From NCBI GenBank assembly GCA_026261815.1, contig JAMPIT010000539.1, positions 5,720,501 to 5,784,500 of the forward strand: a stretch of DNA of 64,000 nucleotides, read 5' to 3'. The position numbers and the translations under genes were made by a program. Under the pieces are notes generated by a model. The model saw only the letters and a program-made list of their open reading frames with translations. It did not search any database and was not told the DNA's origin. Positions 47,601 through 61,800 of the stretch are shown here, piece after piece (the stretch's first letter is position 1; the number at the start of each line of letters is the position of its first letter). This DNA is from Monarcha castaneiventris obscurior (Eukaryota > Chordata > Aves > Passeriformes > Monarchidae).

Positions 47601-49424
47601 GATTGCTGCGTTGTAAAGTGGTTTCATGTTCCTATGTTTTAGGGAGAATGACTTTATTATAGGAGCTGTTAGAAAAGCTTCAGGAAAACAAGAAGGCATT
47701 TTAATAGAAATAGGCAGAATGATGTACTTTCCTTTTAAAAGGGAACTCTCACAGAAGCCATCGAGGTCATATAACTTACCAGTGGTATGTACAGTTAAAT
47801 ATAAAACATTCATTTATTTGAATCTGGGCACTACTAAAATGATAGTGAAATAAATCTGTGCTACCAGAGCTGCTCAGTATTTCTGTGGTAGGGTTTCAAA
47901 GTTGCATGACATCCTCTATCAATCTGTCAGCATTGACAGTGATGTGTTTGTTTTTCCAGATGTGCATGTGTATATTATAACCCACAAAACTGCATAACAA
48001 AACCAGAAAAATTTATACTCTGATCTGGTCTTCAAAATCTATGAGTAGCTCACTGCAGAGACCTGGTGCTTCCTCTAGGCCCAAAGTATCTTTTAAGTGG
48101 GAAAAATTTTATGGAGCATTGGCAAATGCCTCAGTTCAGACATTGGGCTGTGGTATCTCTTAAAATATAATGCTATTATATACCATTTATATGTTTTGTA
48201 ACACATATTACTAGTGTTCCTCCTGGACTCACAAAATTATCTCTACCTTCTAAATCTGTCAATAACAGAACTGTAAATGGTAAATCATATTTGGTAATAT
48301 AATTAGTAAGTTTTTAAGGGTTTGACATTTTCCATCTTCTGCTATTTAAATTGATTTTTATATAAAGCAATTAAGGACATCCTTTTTCCATTAAGGAAAT
48401 TATATTTAACTTCTGTTATGATAATGTATGTTATATATAGAAGAGAAAAGGTACTTGAGTTTCACTTTTTACCCCACAAGGTCATTTTCATTGCTGGTGG
48501 TGGTGGTGGTGTAATTTTTCAGAATAAATATATTAATAGGTTGTGCTCTTAGCACAAAATAAATCAGGACTTCGAATATAAATATTTCTTTTGACATAAT
48601 TACTGTCATGAATGAGAAATTATTTTCATTCACTAAACAACTTCAGGCTTTTGACAGATTAATAAGAAGTATGGAAAGTGTCACCTGATAGCTATAACAT
48701 AACTTTCTTCTCTGAGATTATTGCTTATTGCTGGAGTTTTCCATGACACTTCATTAGGATGGTGGCAGACATAAATAAATATACACAGATATGATGAAGA
48801 GCTTTTGAATGTACGTGCATTAGGCATCGAGCTGTTTGGAACAGAGCAGTGTGAGAGTAGCAAAGAGAAACTCTGGGCAAAGAGAAGATGAAAATAGCCC
48901 TGCTTGAGATGACTTTGTTTCCTGCAAAAATGCTTGAGGAACAAGCATTTCTTATTTTTTCATTGCTAATCTCAGTATTTCTTTTTAGAAACCAGTGTTT
49001 AATTTGTTTGTCTGTGCACTTCACACCATGATAAAGCACTGACATTGATTCCATAATGATTGCAATTAATTGCACAAGTTACTGGCAGTGTAACCTCCAA
49101 ATAGGTTTTGTACAAAAGTCCAAGGGAGATATTTTTGTCCTACATCTTAGTCAGAAATTTAAGTGAGAACATAATTTCTTAAGATTTCTGCTCTGTGATT
49201 TGCTTCAGGAGAACAATGGTGAAGAGCAGATTAAAATTATACTTTTATGAGTTTGCTAAATTTTAGATAACTCCATAGGCACTAACGGTGTCTGTAGCTG
49301 ACTCTGTCTGACACGTACACAGAATTGTTTTTTCCTATCTCATTCCAGATTAAAATATTCCAGAGTATTCCTTAACACACATGGAAGAAAGTCCTGAATG
49401 ATATCATCTGAATTTTGCATAAAG
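44633..49424. other. Non-coding AT-rich sequence
   Basis: No gene recognised. Overlapping antisense frames at 46625-47051 show no known domain. There are T/GG low complexity at 45106-45147, a spaced 20-bp direct repeat (47072-47091 and 47113-47132) and (TGG)5 at 48495-48509. Confidence 0.5.
48495..48509. repeat. (TGG)5 microsatellite
   Basis: Five perfect TGG units in an AT-rich setting. Confidence 0.9.
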
Positions 49425-49495
49425 CAGGAGGGGTTGGATAGGTGATCTCCAGAGATACATTTAAGTTTGAATTATTCCAGAATTCTGTGATAGAC
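49425..49495 (+). repeat. CR1 LINE extreme 3' fragment
   Basis: Only the terminal part of CR1 remains: GGAGGGGTTGGATAGGTGAT, CTCCAGAGATACATTTAA and AGAATTCTGTGATAG. Very short, 5'-truncated copy. Confidence 0.8.
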
Positions 49496-52400
49496 TATTA
49501 GTTTTAAAAGAAAAAAGTCTGTATTTCCTGAGAGAGATTGCCCAATTCATTCTCAACGTGTTCTTATGGAGTAGTAAGCAAAGATTTAGTGAACATAACC
49601 ATTGTAGAGCTGAGGTCAATGTGAACATTTCACCCCTTCACTTGACCTGAAGGAGATCTCTGTGCACTGCACCTGTGAGCACCCAAGAGCATTAGAAACT
49701 CTGTTAAGGGAGTGGGAGCTTGGGGAGTGGGAGTGTGTTTTGGCTTTTTTTACTTGTCTTATAGTTTTTGTTTACTTTCTTTCTTCTTTAATTTTCTACT
49801 TTGTTCTTGTAATCTCAGAATTCACAAAATAAAAATTTCTATCACACTGGGGTAGCTTCGGAGACTTGCTCTCAATGAAATTGTCTTTTTTCCAGTAAAA
49901 ATAGTTTGCAAGGGGTTTCATCAGAGTTTATTCTTGATGCCATTATAACATTTTAATGCAGTCTGATAGAGGGGGAAGTTTCATCTTCTTGGAAGTAGCT
50001 TAGAAAACTTGTGATGTGATCTATCCTGCCACACCAATTGTTATGATGCACATTTAATAAGAAATTCCATGGGAATGTTCATCAGAGGATGAAGCTGCAT
50101 GCAGAGTCATAGTCCTTTTTAAAAACAAGGTTATGCTGGTAATATATAAAAAATAGTTCCAGTGGTGTTCAGTTAATCGGACTTCTTTGCTAGGTATGCC
50201 AAACTTCATGAAAGTAAATTGCATAACTTTCCTGAGGAAAAAACATGATGAGCGTAATTTAAAATGCTCTGCCACTGCTATAGAATCCCAAATGGCTTAT
50301 TCAGCATTCTTCTTTGAATGGTTTTGTGGTTTGATAGTGCACTTAGTTATTTTAAAATATCTGTGGACAAGAGCATCCTCTTTGAAGACAGTCAGAATGT
50401 AATATTGGATTATCTTCTTGATAATAGTGCCACTGCCTCAATAATGCTGGTAGATGCTTTTCTTTATTCCTCTTAATTGATCCGTTTTTTCATCCTTTTA
50501 CTCAACCACAGAGACAGATGGAAGGCTGTTTTCTTTTCATGTGATTATTCCACACTTCAGCCTCAATTTTTTTGGAGAGGGTTGGAATACCATTAACAAT
50601 CTTTACTTTTAGCAATGTTAGTAAGAGTGTGTCTACATCTATGCTTCTTGTATTCTATTTGAAGTAAAAAGAATATTTTGTTTAGGTCCCAGACCTCATC
50701 TCTTCTAATATTAGGATGGTGGCCTCAACTAGAAGGTAAGCATTTACTTGTTGCCATTGTGGGGGTTTTTTTTGGTTTTTTTTTTTTTTTTTAATAACAG
50801 GAATCAATTTTATATATGCAATTTTTTTTTTTTTGTTTAAAGAAAAAAGGTTTAGATGTTGCTTATTTATAGTTGAATTTTATGTTAGACTTTAAACTTC
50901 AGAGTTTTCACAGAAACACACATTTCAGTTTGGTGAATTCAGTGAAGTGAAACTGGGCTTTTCAGTATATCATGTCTGTGAATACCTATATGGATAATTA
51001 ATTATGAAAATATCTTTGTGAACTAGACAAGTCATTCTGATTCAGTATTGTAAATGCTGGTTTTTTACAGGCCTGTGCTTCTATTTTCAAACTTGTCTAC
51101 CCTGGGTGGTCAAGAAGACAAGATGCAATTAAAGTTCATATTGGGCAAAAGGAGATAAAACTGGAAAAAGGAAACTGGAAAAAGATTTCTCTTTAACCAC
51201 ACAGTGTGTTATCAGTGTTGAACTCTGGAATTTGAAGCTGTTAAGGGCAAAAAAAATAGAGGCAAAAACGTAAATGAGAAATACGTGTAAACCTAGCAGG
51301 AAGAAAAATATAGAAATATTGTTTAATTTTACAGCTAACAACCTTTAGAGACTTTTGAAAATGGGTAAATGGAGGATGATGATAGTTCCAGGTCTGATTG
51401 CTTCTTTTATTTTCTCTAGTGTTGGGTGCTGATGGAGAGGATGTAGTAGGAAGGCCTTACTCAGTCTAGTGTGACTATTTCTGTTCTCAGCCAAAATCTT
51501 AGGCAAATAAATAGGTGACCTGGTTTCAGAGTACAGCAAAGATTGAGGGTAAGCACAGACAAGGATGTAATGTTCTTGCTCAGGACAGGACCTAAGCTTG
51601 CATCTGCCCTGAAACATCTAAATAGGACTCTTTGGCTCTTTATATCCTTCCAGGCTGGCAAAGGATCAAGTGCTTTGCAGAACTGGTCTGGAAATACCTC
51701 AGCAGTGTTGTTGTTGGACGTGTGAAATTAGGTAGATAATTTAGTCAGGTGGGTTTGTTTATTTCTTTTACTGCTGCAGTTATATCAGAGTTAAAGCCTG
51801 TCTTCCTTCTATTTTCCATCCTAAATCAGTGGGTTACATCCTTGCCTTGTGCATTCCCTGCACAGTGTTTGATAGCTGCATTAATGAACAAACATAACAT
51901 TGGAGCAAAACGTATTGGGAAGAAGTAAAAACAAGATCTGGCATCTTGAAAAATGCAAAATATTTCAACTTAGTGTCTCATCATTCTCCATGAAGTTTGT
52001 TTTCCATTTTGAATTCACAGAGCTCCTGTTCTGACTCTACAGATGGAGAATGATAGTTATAGATGGGTTTAATTTCATTGAGAGAGAAAGAGGTGCTGAC
52101 TTCCTGCATTTTATTAGCACGTGGAACACTGGGAAAAACGTGTTTGTAAATTCACTTCAGCAGGGGAATCTTGAAAAATGTCATGTACTTTGGGCTTTCT
52201 CTCTCCTACTATTGTCACTCTTCTCAAGAAGCTACTACAGATTTTTCCAGACCTGTCTGTAGAAAAATAATGAAAACCAGAATTTACCTTCAATCCAGTG
52301 GAATTTCAGAATATGTGAACCAAACACCCTTGTAGTTGTGTCATTTGGCTTTAATATTTTCAGTTCTCCAGAAAACTGTCCTTATTTTTCCACCATTCTT

Positions 52401-54459
52401 GAAAGAGAAAGGTTGCTGATAATTAAAATTAGTTTCACTATTAGTTTTTGTCTCCAAAATAAGTAGATGAAGACTCGTTTCCTTGGATCATTCAGTAGAA
52501 GAAGATGAATGTCATTGTTTTTCCATTTAATCTCCCTTTTAAACTTTAATAATTGATTGATCTTTTAAATAAGTGTGGCTTGATGGCATAAGCTTCCAAT
52601 ATAATAAGGTAAAATAAACAATTTGTGACTATTGGACTATCTAAAGAAACAATTTTAAAGTCTGTGCAAGATATAGAATAAAGATTTTCATCCTATTGCA
52701 AAATCAAAGTAGTAATTATGATCGCCTAACTGGAAGAGGGGGTTTTTATCTGTGTGAAGTTGCAGAGGTTTTTATTCATTTTAGTTCAGTGTCATGAAAC
52801 TATGAAAACAATTAACATTCTGTTTATTGAACAAGGCAAGTGAAGGAATGTATCCACTACATGGAGATCAGCTGAGACACTTCCCTTTCAATAGGAAAGA
52901 GAGTGAAATGGCAGATTTACTAAAGGATTAAAATGCTGCTGTGTTTTCCTGATTGTTTAGTGTATAAAATTCCTCTTTTCACCAGAACTGGACCTCTCTG
53001 TGGCATTCTCAATGACCATGAAGAGCCTCAAGTACTTTAGGCAAAGAACAAAACACAGCAAAAATGGCCCCACATCCCAAGATCAGATTTAACTTTTGAT
53101 TCTGAAGACTAGAGATAGGTATAGGCCTTTTGTTTTCTGAGTTCTCATTCTAAATATGATATAAATCTACTCTTTAGTGACCCAGATGGCCTGCAACTAA
53201 TCACCATTTTCATTAGTGTGCATTAGTAAATTAACAGGTTCATTAGGCCCTGCTGGTGTCAGCTGCTATTAGGACAGAAAGGTTTTGGGGTTTTTTTTTT
53301 CTTTTTAAATTGCAGGATGAAATTAACTTTCATGTAGCCCATAAAGTTGTCCTATACCATTTATAAAAATATCATACCTGACTAAATGAGCTCAAGGTCT
53401 AAATACTGCTGGGAATTGCACAGCCTGCAGTGTCAGTGGGTATGGGAAATTACTGATGGAAATTGAAGTCTGCATAGATGTCAGTGCTTGTTGTAAATTC
53501 TTCTGTTGGGTGTTAGAGCCATTGGGTTTTTTTCTGCTAGATTTTAACAGGATTGAACTAATTAAACCAACATTTTTCTTCACTTCTATTTCTGACAAAC
53601 ATAGAAATAATCCCAGTTAAGACACGAGAATCCTACTTTGACAAGAACTAAGCTAAATCTCTACACTGGAAAAACACTTCATCAGTTTTTGACATTTTCT
53701 TCCTTTACTCACCTCTCACAGTTTCAAAACAAATTGTTAGTGGACACTGATAAGGTAGCCTAGTATGTCACTGATAAGAGAAGAAAGAAGATAACAGTTT
53801 CCAAGATGTATCATCAGGAATCCAGGAAGCTATTAACATATTGAACAAAGATAAGCAGATAAATAACTTGTGGCAACCTCACAGACTGCTGGAATGATCT
53901 TCAAGTATTGATTTTGATGAAAGAGTCATTAATCCTTGCAAAATGCATCTTAAATTGTCTTGTCCTTTAAGGAAGCCAAATCCTGGCCTTGTGATCAATA
54001 CCATTCCTCCTGTTGATTTCTCTGGACCAGAATGTCATACTAAATTTTCATGAAATGCAGTCTGAGAAGTCAAAAAATCCAGGCTTGCTGGAGAGATTGA
54101 TGGTAAGTAAGAACTTTGCAAGTAGCACCCATGGTTAGTTTATTATGGTAGTCAAATTTAAACTGCAAAGTGTTTTTATAATGTATTAAATAGTAGCATA
54201 GTTTAACTAAGAATTTAATAATTTAATAGTGTAATTAACCCTCACATACTTTTAGCTAAGTTTATTCATGTAATACTGGATGCTTGACATGATGATTTAA
54301 TGTTTCTCCCACAATAAAAAAAAGCACTGCAGTAATTAATACCTTGTCTCATTAGTCAAGACCTAACTCATTTGCGTAAGATACCTCTCATGTAATTTGA
54401 GAAATGTAATCTGAGAAATTCAAATGTACTTCCTCGATTTAAAAGAATGAAGCTGTGGA
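49496..54459. other. Non-coding AT-rich sequence
   Basis: No gene, RNA gene or clear element seen. T-rich low complexity lies at 50764-50793 and 50821-50836. Confidence 0.5.
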
Positions 54460-54928
54460 AATTGGAGAGACGAGGATTTGACAGATGGACAGCTCGGTGG
54501 AAAAGGAGCTGGCTGGATGATCACACCCAAAGTTGCTGTCCGTGGCTTGGTGTCCCTGTGGAGAGCAGTGAGGTTCCTCGGGGTCGTTATTGGCACCAGG
54601 GCTGTTTAACATCTTTATCTGTGTCGTGGACAGCGGGATCCAGGGCACCCCTGGAAAGTTTGCTGATGATACCAAGTGAGTCCCACTCTGGAGGGAAGGG
54701 ATGCCATCCAGAGGGACCTCGGCAGGCTGGAGAGCTGGGTCTGTGTGAATCTCATGAAGATCAACAAGGCCAAGGGCAGGTGAGTCGGGGCAATCCTGAG
54801 CACAAACACAGGCTGGATCAATCGAGAACTAATTGAGAGCAGCTCTGAGGAGAAGGGCCTGAAGGTGCTGGTGGAAAAGAAGCTCAGCTTGACCTGGCTC
54901 TGTGCACTCACAGCCCAGAAAACCAAGT
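54460..54928 (+). repeat. CR1 LINE fragment (end of ORF2 region)
   Basis: Sense CR1 fragment with landmarks in order: GGAGAGACGAGGATTTGACA, CTGTTTAACATCTTTATCTG and AAGTTTGCTGATGATACCAA. Then come CTGGAGGGAAGGGATGCCAT, ATGAAGATCAACAAGGCCAA and CACAGCCCAGAAAACCAAGT. Small internal deletions and frameshifts are present (for example near 54663-54690 and 54775-54785), so no protein is encoded. The usual CR1 3' end is absent. Confidence 0.88.
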
Positions 54929-57900
54929 GTGCCTTTATCTCATCTTTGAAAAGCCATGTTTTGCACAGCTTTTTAAGGCATAATTCTTAAATAAGAGCAA
55001 CAATTCTGTTTCTCATTTAAAATGTATAATTAATGCAGTAATAAGGAAATGAATCTTTAAATTCTGTCCCTAATTATATTAAAGTATTCCCAATTGTTTT
55101 CTGTGTGTAGAAGCAGCAGTTATCTAGCAACAGAAGGCCTCAAATTAATTTAAGATTTTATTTATACATGTGCTTGTGTATACACATACCTGTGTGAAAC
55201 TTTCACTGGTTTGCTTAGCCAGGGCAACCTGATTTTAGTTTCTTTTACTTTGTGTTTTTTGTTTTATTTTTCTGAATAGTTTCTGAACTGTTATTTTCTG
55301 AAAGTTAGATGCAATTTCAGATTTTGTCAAAATCTATTATTAAAATTTTTCCTGATGTCTACTTTCTTCCTCTCTTACTGGAAGAGCAATGACAGGCAGT
55401 GGTGGTTTAGGTTATTCACAGCTGTCTTTTTTGCTCATGGCTTATTAATTTACCTCACATCAGAACAGAGAAAAATGTAACTGTCAGTGAGCAGTAATAG
55501 GGAAAGGGCAGTCAATTAAATCTTTGGAAAACTTCCTAGTCCCATACTCCAGATAATACTTAAGGTTAAGATGAAAGGTTGGGGCTAAAATCCTTTGTAT
55601 TTTTAAGGATCCTTTACAGATACAAGTTATCCAAGGTAGACATGTATGTGTCAGAAAGATCAAAGCTTTCCATAATGAAGTTTTAACTTTTTGACAGTTC
55701 TTTCCTGAAATACATGTATTCACAAGAATTGACCATCTTCAATTTACAAATTACAAGACTAATATGATTTGTATTTGATTTTCTAAATGACCAAGTATTC
55801 TGTTTAAGACAGTTATCTCTTTGCCAAAGAGATTTGCCTGCTGAATATTTGAATTCTCCATTCTTTGCTAAATGGCTAATCATCTTCATCACTTATTGGT
55901 TTGGACTAAAAAGTATACAAAGCATTTTATAGGACCAAGTTAACCCTAATTTTCTAAGCACTTACCATAGTAATCTCAGGAAATTCAGATATGATCATTT
56001 TTGGCAAGACTGGAGTCATGGGCAGGTGGAGTCGGCTTTGTATCAGACCTTTAAGTAACCTTTCTATCTGAAGGCAGTACATTTCTAGAATCTTTTATAA
56101 TAAGGACTTGTGTGGGGGGACAGACAGTCTATTATATATTTCCAGTTTATTAAAGGTACAAATTCACAAATCTGGTGACTCAGTACAGCTCAAATTATAG
56201 TGAGTGCATGTGATAACCATGTTCTTGGCTGTCATGCAAAGAACTGAAACATGAAACTTTACTGCCAAATTTCTCGAAGTTGTCAGCTGAGGTTTTGGGA
56301 GTCAAGAGCAGTTGCCAACCTTAGGACTTCTTTGAGAGAATTTCTGGCTGATTTATGCTCTGATTCGCAGTGTGGCAGCTCACTCCTGTGAGGAGCAGGT
56401 GTTTGATTTGATCTAATGCAAATGAATTTGTGTATTTTGATTATAACGGAGCAGCACCTTCACTGGGTCGTGGGGACGTGGGGACACGCCATGCTCATGA
56501 CAAGAAGGGTGTTGTGCTTGTGTGTGAGAATCAGCCTCAGCAGTTTGTGAGTCCCCACCAAGTGCATCCTAGACCAAGCAAGGTGACTCCCTCTGAAGAG
56601 AAGAGGAAAGTGAACTCCATGGATCACCTCTGCGAAGCCACAGACAGCTTGTCAAGATCCGTGTTTGTCCCTCCCTTCCGACTCTGTGTGTGCACAGTCA
56701 CACATTTGTAGAAAGGCTTGGGGTGGGAGCCAGGGCTGTAATTACCATTCTGTTCAGTGTTGTGCTGCTTGTTTTCCCGATGTACAACAGTGGATGTGGG
56801 CCTGGTGATGTAATAAATGGGTACAAAAGGTTAAATCTTGTTCAGCATATGGAGAGAAATTTCAGATAAAAGGAAAGTGCAGCCCATTTGCCAAAAATGT
56901 GGTTCATGCAAGAAAATCAGGGAGGAGGGATAGAGTAGAGAAAGGCTGCTGTTATTTTTTAACAAAAGACACTGGAAGCACAATCAGTAGATTCTGTCTT
57001 GACTGAAATTACATCGTTTTGAGCATATAATTGTTGGGAAAAAATTCTCTGGAAGCAGCTAAAGCTTGCTTTTGCTTTCCCAGAGCATCTGTAGCTAGTT
57101 GTATTTCATGTTAGCAATCTTAACCATTTAAAAATCAGATAAATTCACCCTATGACTGTAAAATAGAATGATTTAAAAAGGAGTCAGAATACACAAGAAT
57201 TTGTCTTTTTCCGCCAATTAACTTTTGGTGTAATTTTTTTTGATCAGACTGAGTCTTTGACAGGTTGTGTTATGTGGCTTCCCCTGGGGTTTAACAAGTT
57301 CAGTGATATTTGAGTTTAGCTCATAATTAAACCCCAGAACTTTTTATAGTCTTTACTGACTGATTTAGTTCCTTCAGTGCCAGGGATGGAAAGGCACGAG
57401 ATCCTTGACAAACATCATCTCAGGCATATTGCTTAAATTGACAGAATGAAAGACAGAGGGTGAGAGAAGTTTCAGGAAAATTTCCATTAAGGTTCTGAAA
57501 TGGGTCTTTGGAAATGGTTCTTTGTCTCACTGGATTCTTCTTTTCACATGAAGATAAAATATCATAAATGGAAAATCAGTACATTTACCCCTGATTGTAG
57601 TATGGATTCTGACATTAAACCAGAAAGGGGAGCCAGGCTGCCCTCCCAGTAAAGAAGCAAGAAGGCAGAGGAGAAAGCTGCTGCTCCACAGCGTTGCTCA
57701 GAAAGCACCATCTTACAAAGAAAAAGAAACTGAGGAATGAAATTCAACAATAAAAAAATAAATCTGGCAAATATCATGAAGGTCAGACATAGATATAACC
57801 ATCAGGGAAAGGAAAAGGAAAGTGGGGACGAAACAAGAGAGAACCTTAGCAGAAGTGCAGCTGCAAATTGAAGTGACTAAGGAACATGAAAGAGGAGGTG

Positions 57901-58247
57901 GGGTAATTGGATCTCACAGTGGTAGGTGACTTAGCAATTGCATGAGTGGATACAGCCAGCTCTGTAGGACACAGCATTTGCTTGTCATTCAGGGGGAACT
58001 GCTATTAAATTCAAAGTGAGAAGAACAACAGAAAGAGACAGCTCAGGAAAGTTACTCTGGGAAGATTAAAACAGGCATTTCAGCCCAAGTCACTGTGGTG
58101 CTGACTATGTTAGCTACCTAACAAGGCTCTTTCCGTTCTCATCTGGTTTTTAGGTTTGACAGGAAGAAAATTATTTTCACTAAAGATATAAAGGGCAATA
58201 TTTTCAAAAGTGCCTATGTGCTTTTTCAGAAGTTGCTTAGACTTGGT
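54929..58247. other. Non-coding AT-rich sequence
   Basis: No gene recognised. A 93-codon frame at 56430-56711 lies in a slightly GC-richer patch without known similarity. Confidence 0.5.
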
Positions 58248-58845
58248 TTCATAGAAACACAAAATGGTTTGGGTTGGTAAGGACTTTAAGGATCATTTAG
58301 CTCTACTCCCCTGATATGGGCAGGGACAGCTTCCACTAGACCAGGTTGCTCAAAGCCCCATCCAACCTCACTTTGAACACTTCCAGAGATGGGGCAGCCA
58401 CAGACTCTCCAGGCAAGCTGTGCCAGGGCCTCATCAGCCTCATAGTAAAGAATTTCTTCCATATATCTTATCTAAACTCACCTCCTTTGAATTTAAAGCC
58501 CCTTGTCCTATGACCCCATACCCTTGTACAGTATCCCTCAGCAGCTCTCTTGCAGCCCCTTTACTGGAAGGCTGCTCTAAGGTCTCCCCAGAGCCTTCTC
58601 TTCTCTTTCCCAGGCTGAACAATCCTAATTCTCTCTGCTTGTCCTTTTAGAGGAAGTGCTCCAGCTCTCTGATCATCTTTTTGGTCCTCCTCAGGAATCT
58701 CTTGAGGCGCTTTTTATGTTGGGGGTCCCAGTGCTGGATACAGCACTCTGATTGGGGTCTCTCAACACTGGACTAAAGGGGCAGATTCATCTTCCTCGAC
58801 CTACTGGTCACAGTCCCAGTGCTTTTGATGCAGCTCAGGATGTGC
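58248..58845 (-). repeat. CR1 LINE 3' fragment, about 600 bp
   Basis: The longest CR1 copy here, antisense. On the + strand the 3' terminus is at the left (CATAGAAACACAAAATGG). It is followed by GACCAGGTTGCTCAAAGCCC, TCCAACCTCACTTTGAACAC and CTTGTCCTATGACCCC. TTTCCCAGGCTGAACAATCC and GGGGTCCCAGTGCTGGATAC come after that, and it runs out at CAGCTCAGGATGTG. 5'-truncated and without coding capacity. Confidence 0.93.
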
Positions 58846-61800
58846 CAAAAAGTAACATATTTTGTAGAGTGGTCCCAGAGGTGCTCTCTTATGAGAAAGG
58901 AGAGAAGAAAAGCAGAAGAAGAATCCAGAAGGATGATACTGACACTCCTTTCACTGACCACAGAGGGACTCTAGACAGTTCCATAGACCAGGTACTTTAA
59001 TGCTGACAATATCAGGTGGAAAATGCTTCATGAAAATTATCCTCTGAGTTGACAGGGCAAAAAAGGGGTGCAGGATTACTATACACATTAGGAGAACTAA
59101 CATAACAAAATGCATTTGATACTGGTTTAATCTGACCAAAACGAGGTGTTTTGAGGCAGTTAGGTAGTCAAAAACATCTGAGGCAAGTAGACTCCCAGCA
59201 AAACACTACATTTTATTAATTTCCAGTGGACACTTAGCATCTTCTCAGAGAATTTTTTTTCTTTCAGAGATGGAATTTTGTGTCAGAAAATCATTATGAT
59301 TCCTCCCAGCTCATGGGCCTTAGTTGCTGGTATGATCTTCCAACTGTTTCTAGAACTTCTCCATAACTGTCTTAAAATTTACAGCTTCCGTTCTTCCTTT
59401 GGAAACAGAACATATTGAATGCTTCTCTTATTCTGGTAAGAACAGCATGGCCAAAAGAAAAGTGTATTATCCATCCTATTACCAGTAAAAGATTTAATTA
59501 ACCTCATGTTTATTTTCACCTTTTAGTCCTCTGTCAGTTGTTCTGTGATAATAATTCATTTTGGTTGGCTCAACACAAGTTAAATTTGCACAAAGTGAAT
59601 TTGGCTGAACCTCAGCTGTATATGCCAGATGACAGCTAAATGTATTTGTCTTTATTGCAGGGTGGATTCCATGGAATCTCTTTGCTGGACATTCAGGCAT
59701 CCTTAATACCAAACAAGAGGGTGTTGGCTGAATTTCTGGGCATTATGGAAAACAGATCTTCAGAAAATGTAGAAATCAGAAACTGGAGGTAGATGTGGTC
59801 TCACAATAATGCTAGATGAATGGTTTCAGAAGAGAAAAACATGCTTTGGAACCCATAAGAACATTTTTAAGGAAGCTGTTAAGCGTTATCATAATCTTTG
59901 ACATTAATTGCTGTCCAAATATCTAAATTTTATGAGTCAGTTGTCATGGACTGTACTTATTGCACTGAGTAGAAAAACCAGGTAGTGATAAGAAGCATTG
60001 CCATGCCATCTGTGAACCCCAAAGCTCTTGCTGTTTGGATAGTCATAATTTCTTTTTCCTGCCATTACTTATTTTGATTTGTATGGGGTGTGAGACTAGG
60101 ACAAGACAGGGGAGTTAAAAATTTCGTGTTGTTTTCATGTGATGTGACAACTTGAGGGATTAAAGCTTGGGAACTTGTTAGAAAATACCTGCCATTTTCT
60201 TCTGTTGTCTCTCATACTCCACTTTGGTGTGTTTGGGAGCAGTCAGGACTGTGGTGCTTTGCTGAAGAATTGTTCTGCTGAAGTTCCTCACTCAGAGGAA
60301 AATAGGATGCAAAAAAGAGCACGCTATATCTTCTGTGAGGAACTAGAAATCCTTTTTACTTTTCCCACTTCTGGTAAACATTCATATTTTCAGTCTATCA
60401 TTTCCCCAAAGCAATATATTGGCATTTATTTTTTTCAGGAACAGGTTTTGTTTTCAAAACCATTAGTTAAAAATAAACTGCCTTTTTTTCTAAATCACGT
60501 GTTCCTTTAAGCATGCTGTGTTTCATGTACACTTAGGCTCCTCTGCTTTTTACAACTGAAGATCACATGTGAAAGACCTTTTCTGTTTGTGAAATGAGAG
60601 CAAAGAGTTGCTATATCATACATTAATGAGGTTATGAAGAGGCATTTATTTTTATTTATATCTCTCATTAAATACTGTAAAAATCCACCCAAAGTTTTTC
60701 TCTTAGTTCTGAGTTTATGCTGCAGAATTAAGAAATAATTTTCAGTGCTTCTTGGTCCACTGAAGTGCCACATGGACTTTCAAGTATGATGGAATAAACC
60801 TAGAAATAATCTTTTTCACAACGCGCCATCTTTTTGGTGTTCAGTAACTCTATCTTCCCTTTCTTTCTCCTTGCTAGCCCAGCCAATATTCACATTAACT
60901 GAGATATATTTGCTTTGTAATTGAATTTCAGTTTAATGTATTACTGGAAATTACTTTTGAAAAAAATTGCCAGGGAAGAGGCCTCAGTACCACTTTCCCA
61001 AACTGAAAAATAACTTCCCCTGCATATACACCATCCAGATTTATTAGATCTGTCTTCCTAACACAGAACACAGGCTGCTGGCTTAAAAAGAATAACTGAT
61101 AGTTAACCTCTTGGGCTAGGGAAAAGATTCAGCTTTCTCTGTCTTTTGAGTTTGTTTTCTTTTCTGCTTGTGGCAAAACAGTTGAAAATGAGAAAATGTA
61201 AGGGGTGTGCTTTCCTCACAGATAGGTGCACATCAGTTGATGCTAGCAGGGCATGTGGCAGCAATAAATGGTGGCTGGCACATCCCTGTGCTCAGTGGTC
61301 CCTGTTCCTTCTGTTCTGGGTACAGGTGGGTGCACAGTCCTGCTGCTCCTGAATGCCATCACCTTCTAGCTGGCTCTGGAATAGAGTCTGATTCTCAACC
61401 TGGAGTCATTGCAGTGTCATTTGTGAAAGAGGGTTTAAAATCTGCAGGCACAGTGTGGATAGCAATACCAGTTAAGCACTGTCTTGTTTTTGCTTCTCCT
61501 TTAATGGTCCATGTATGCATTTAATATTTGTATATTGGTCTGAAAAGCTGGTTCTGTGGAGGCAAATTTACCTTTTTTCTTTTCTTTCTCATTGAAGCAA
61601 ATCATATTCCTCTGATGTCTTGTTTCCATGCCAAGTTTTCTCCAATTAAGAAAAAGAAAAAAACAATAATCCCCAGGCAACCCTGTTACTCTTATTCATA
61701 ATTAAACCATCACACCTGAAACATCCAGCAGGCTGCTTGTGAGATTTCTGAAGTACAGGGAGAAGCCACAATAATATCTTTGGGCTGTGTGCCAGCACAC

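Noticed and set aside
54447..54836. 129-codon frame, + strand
   Set aside because: It reads decayed CR1 sequence in a wrong frame; the CR1 copy has indels.
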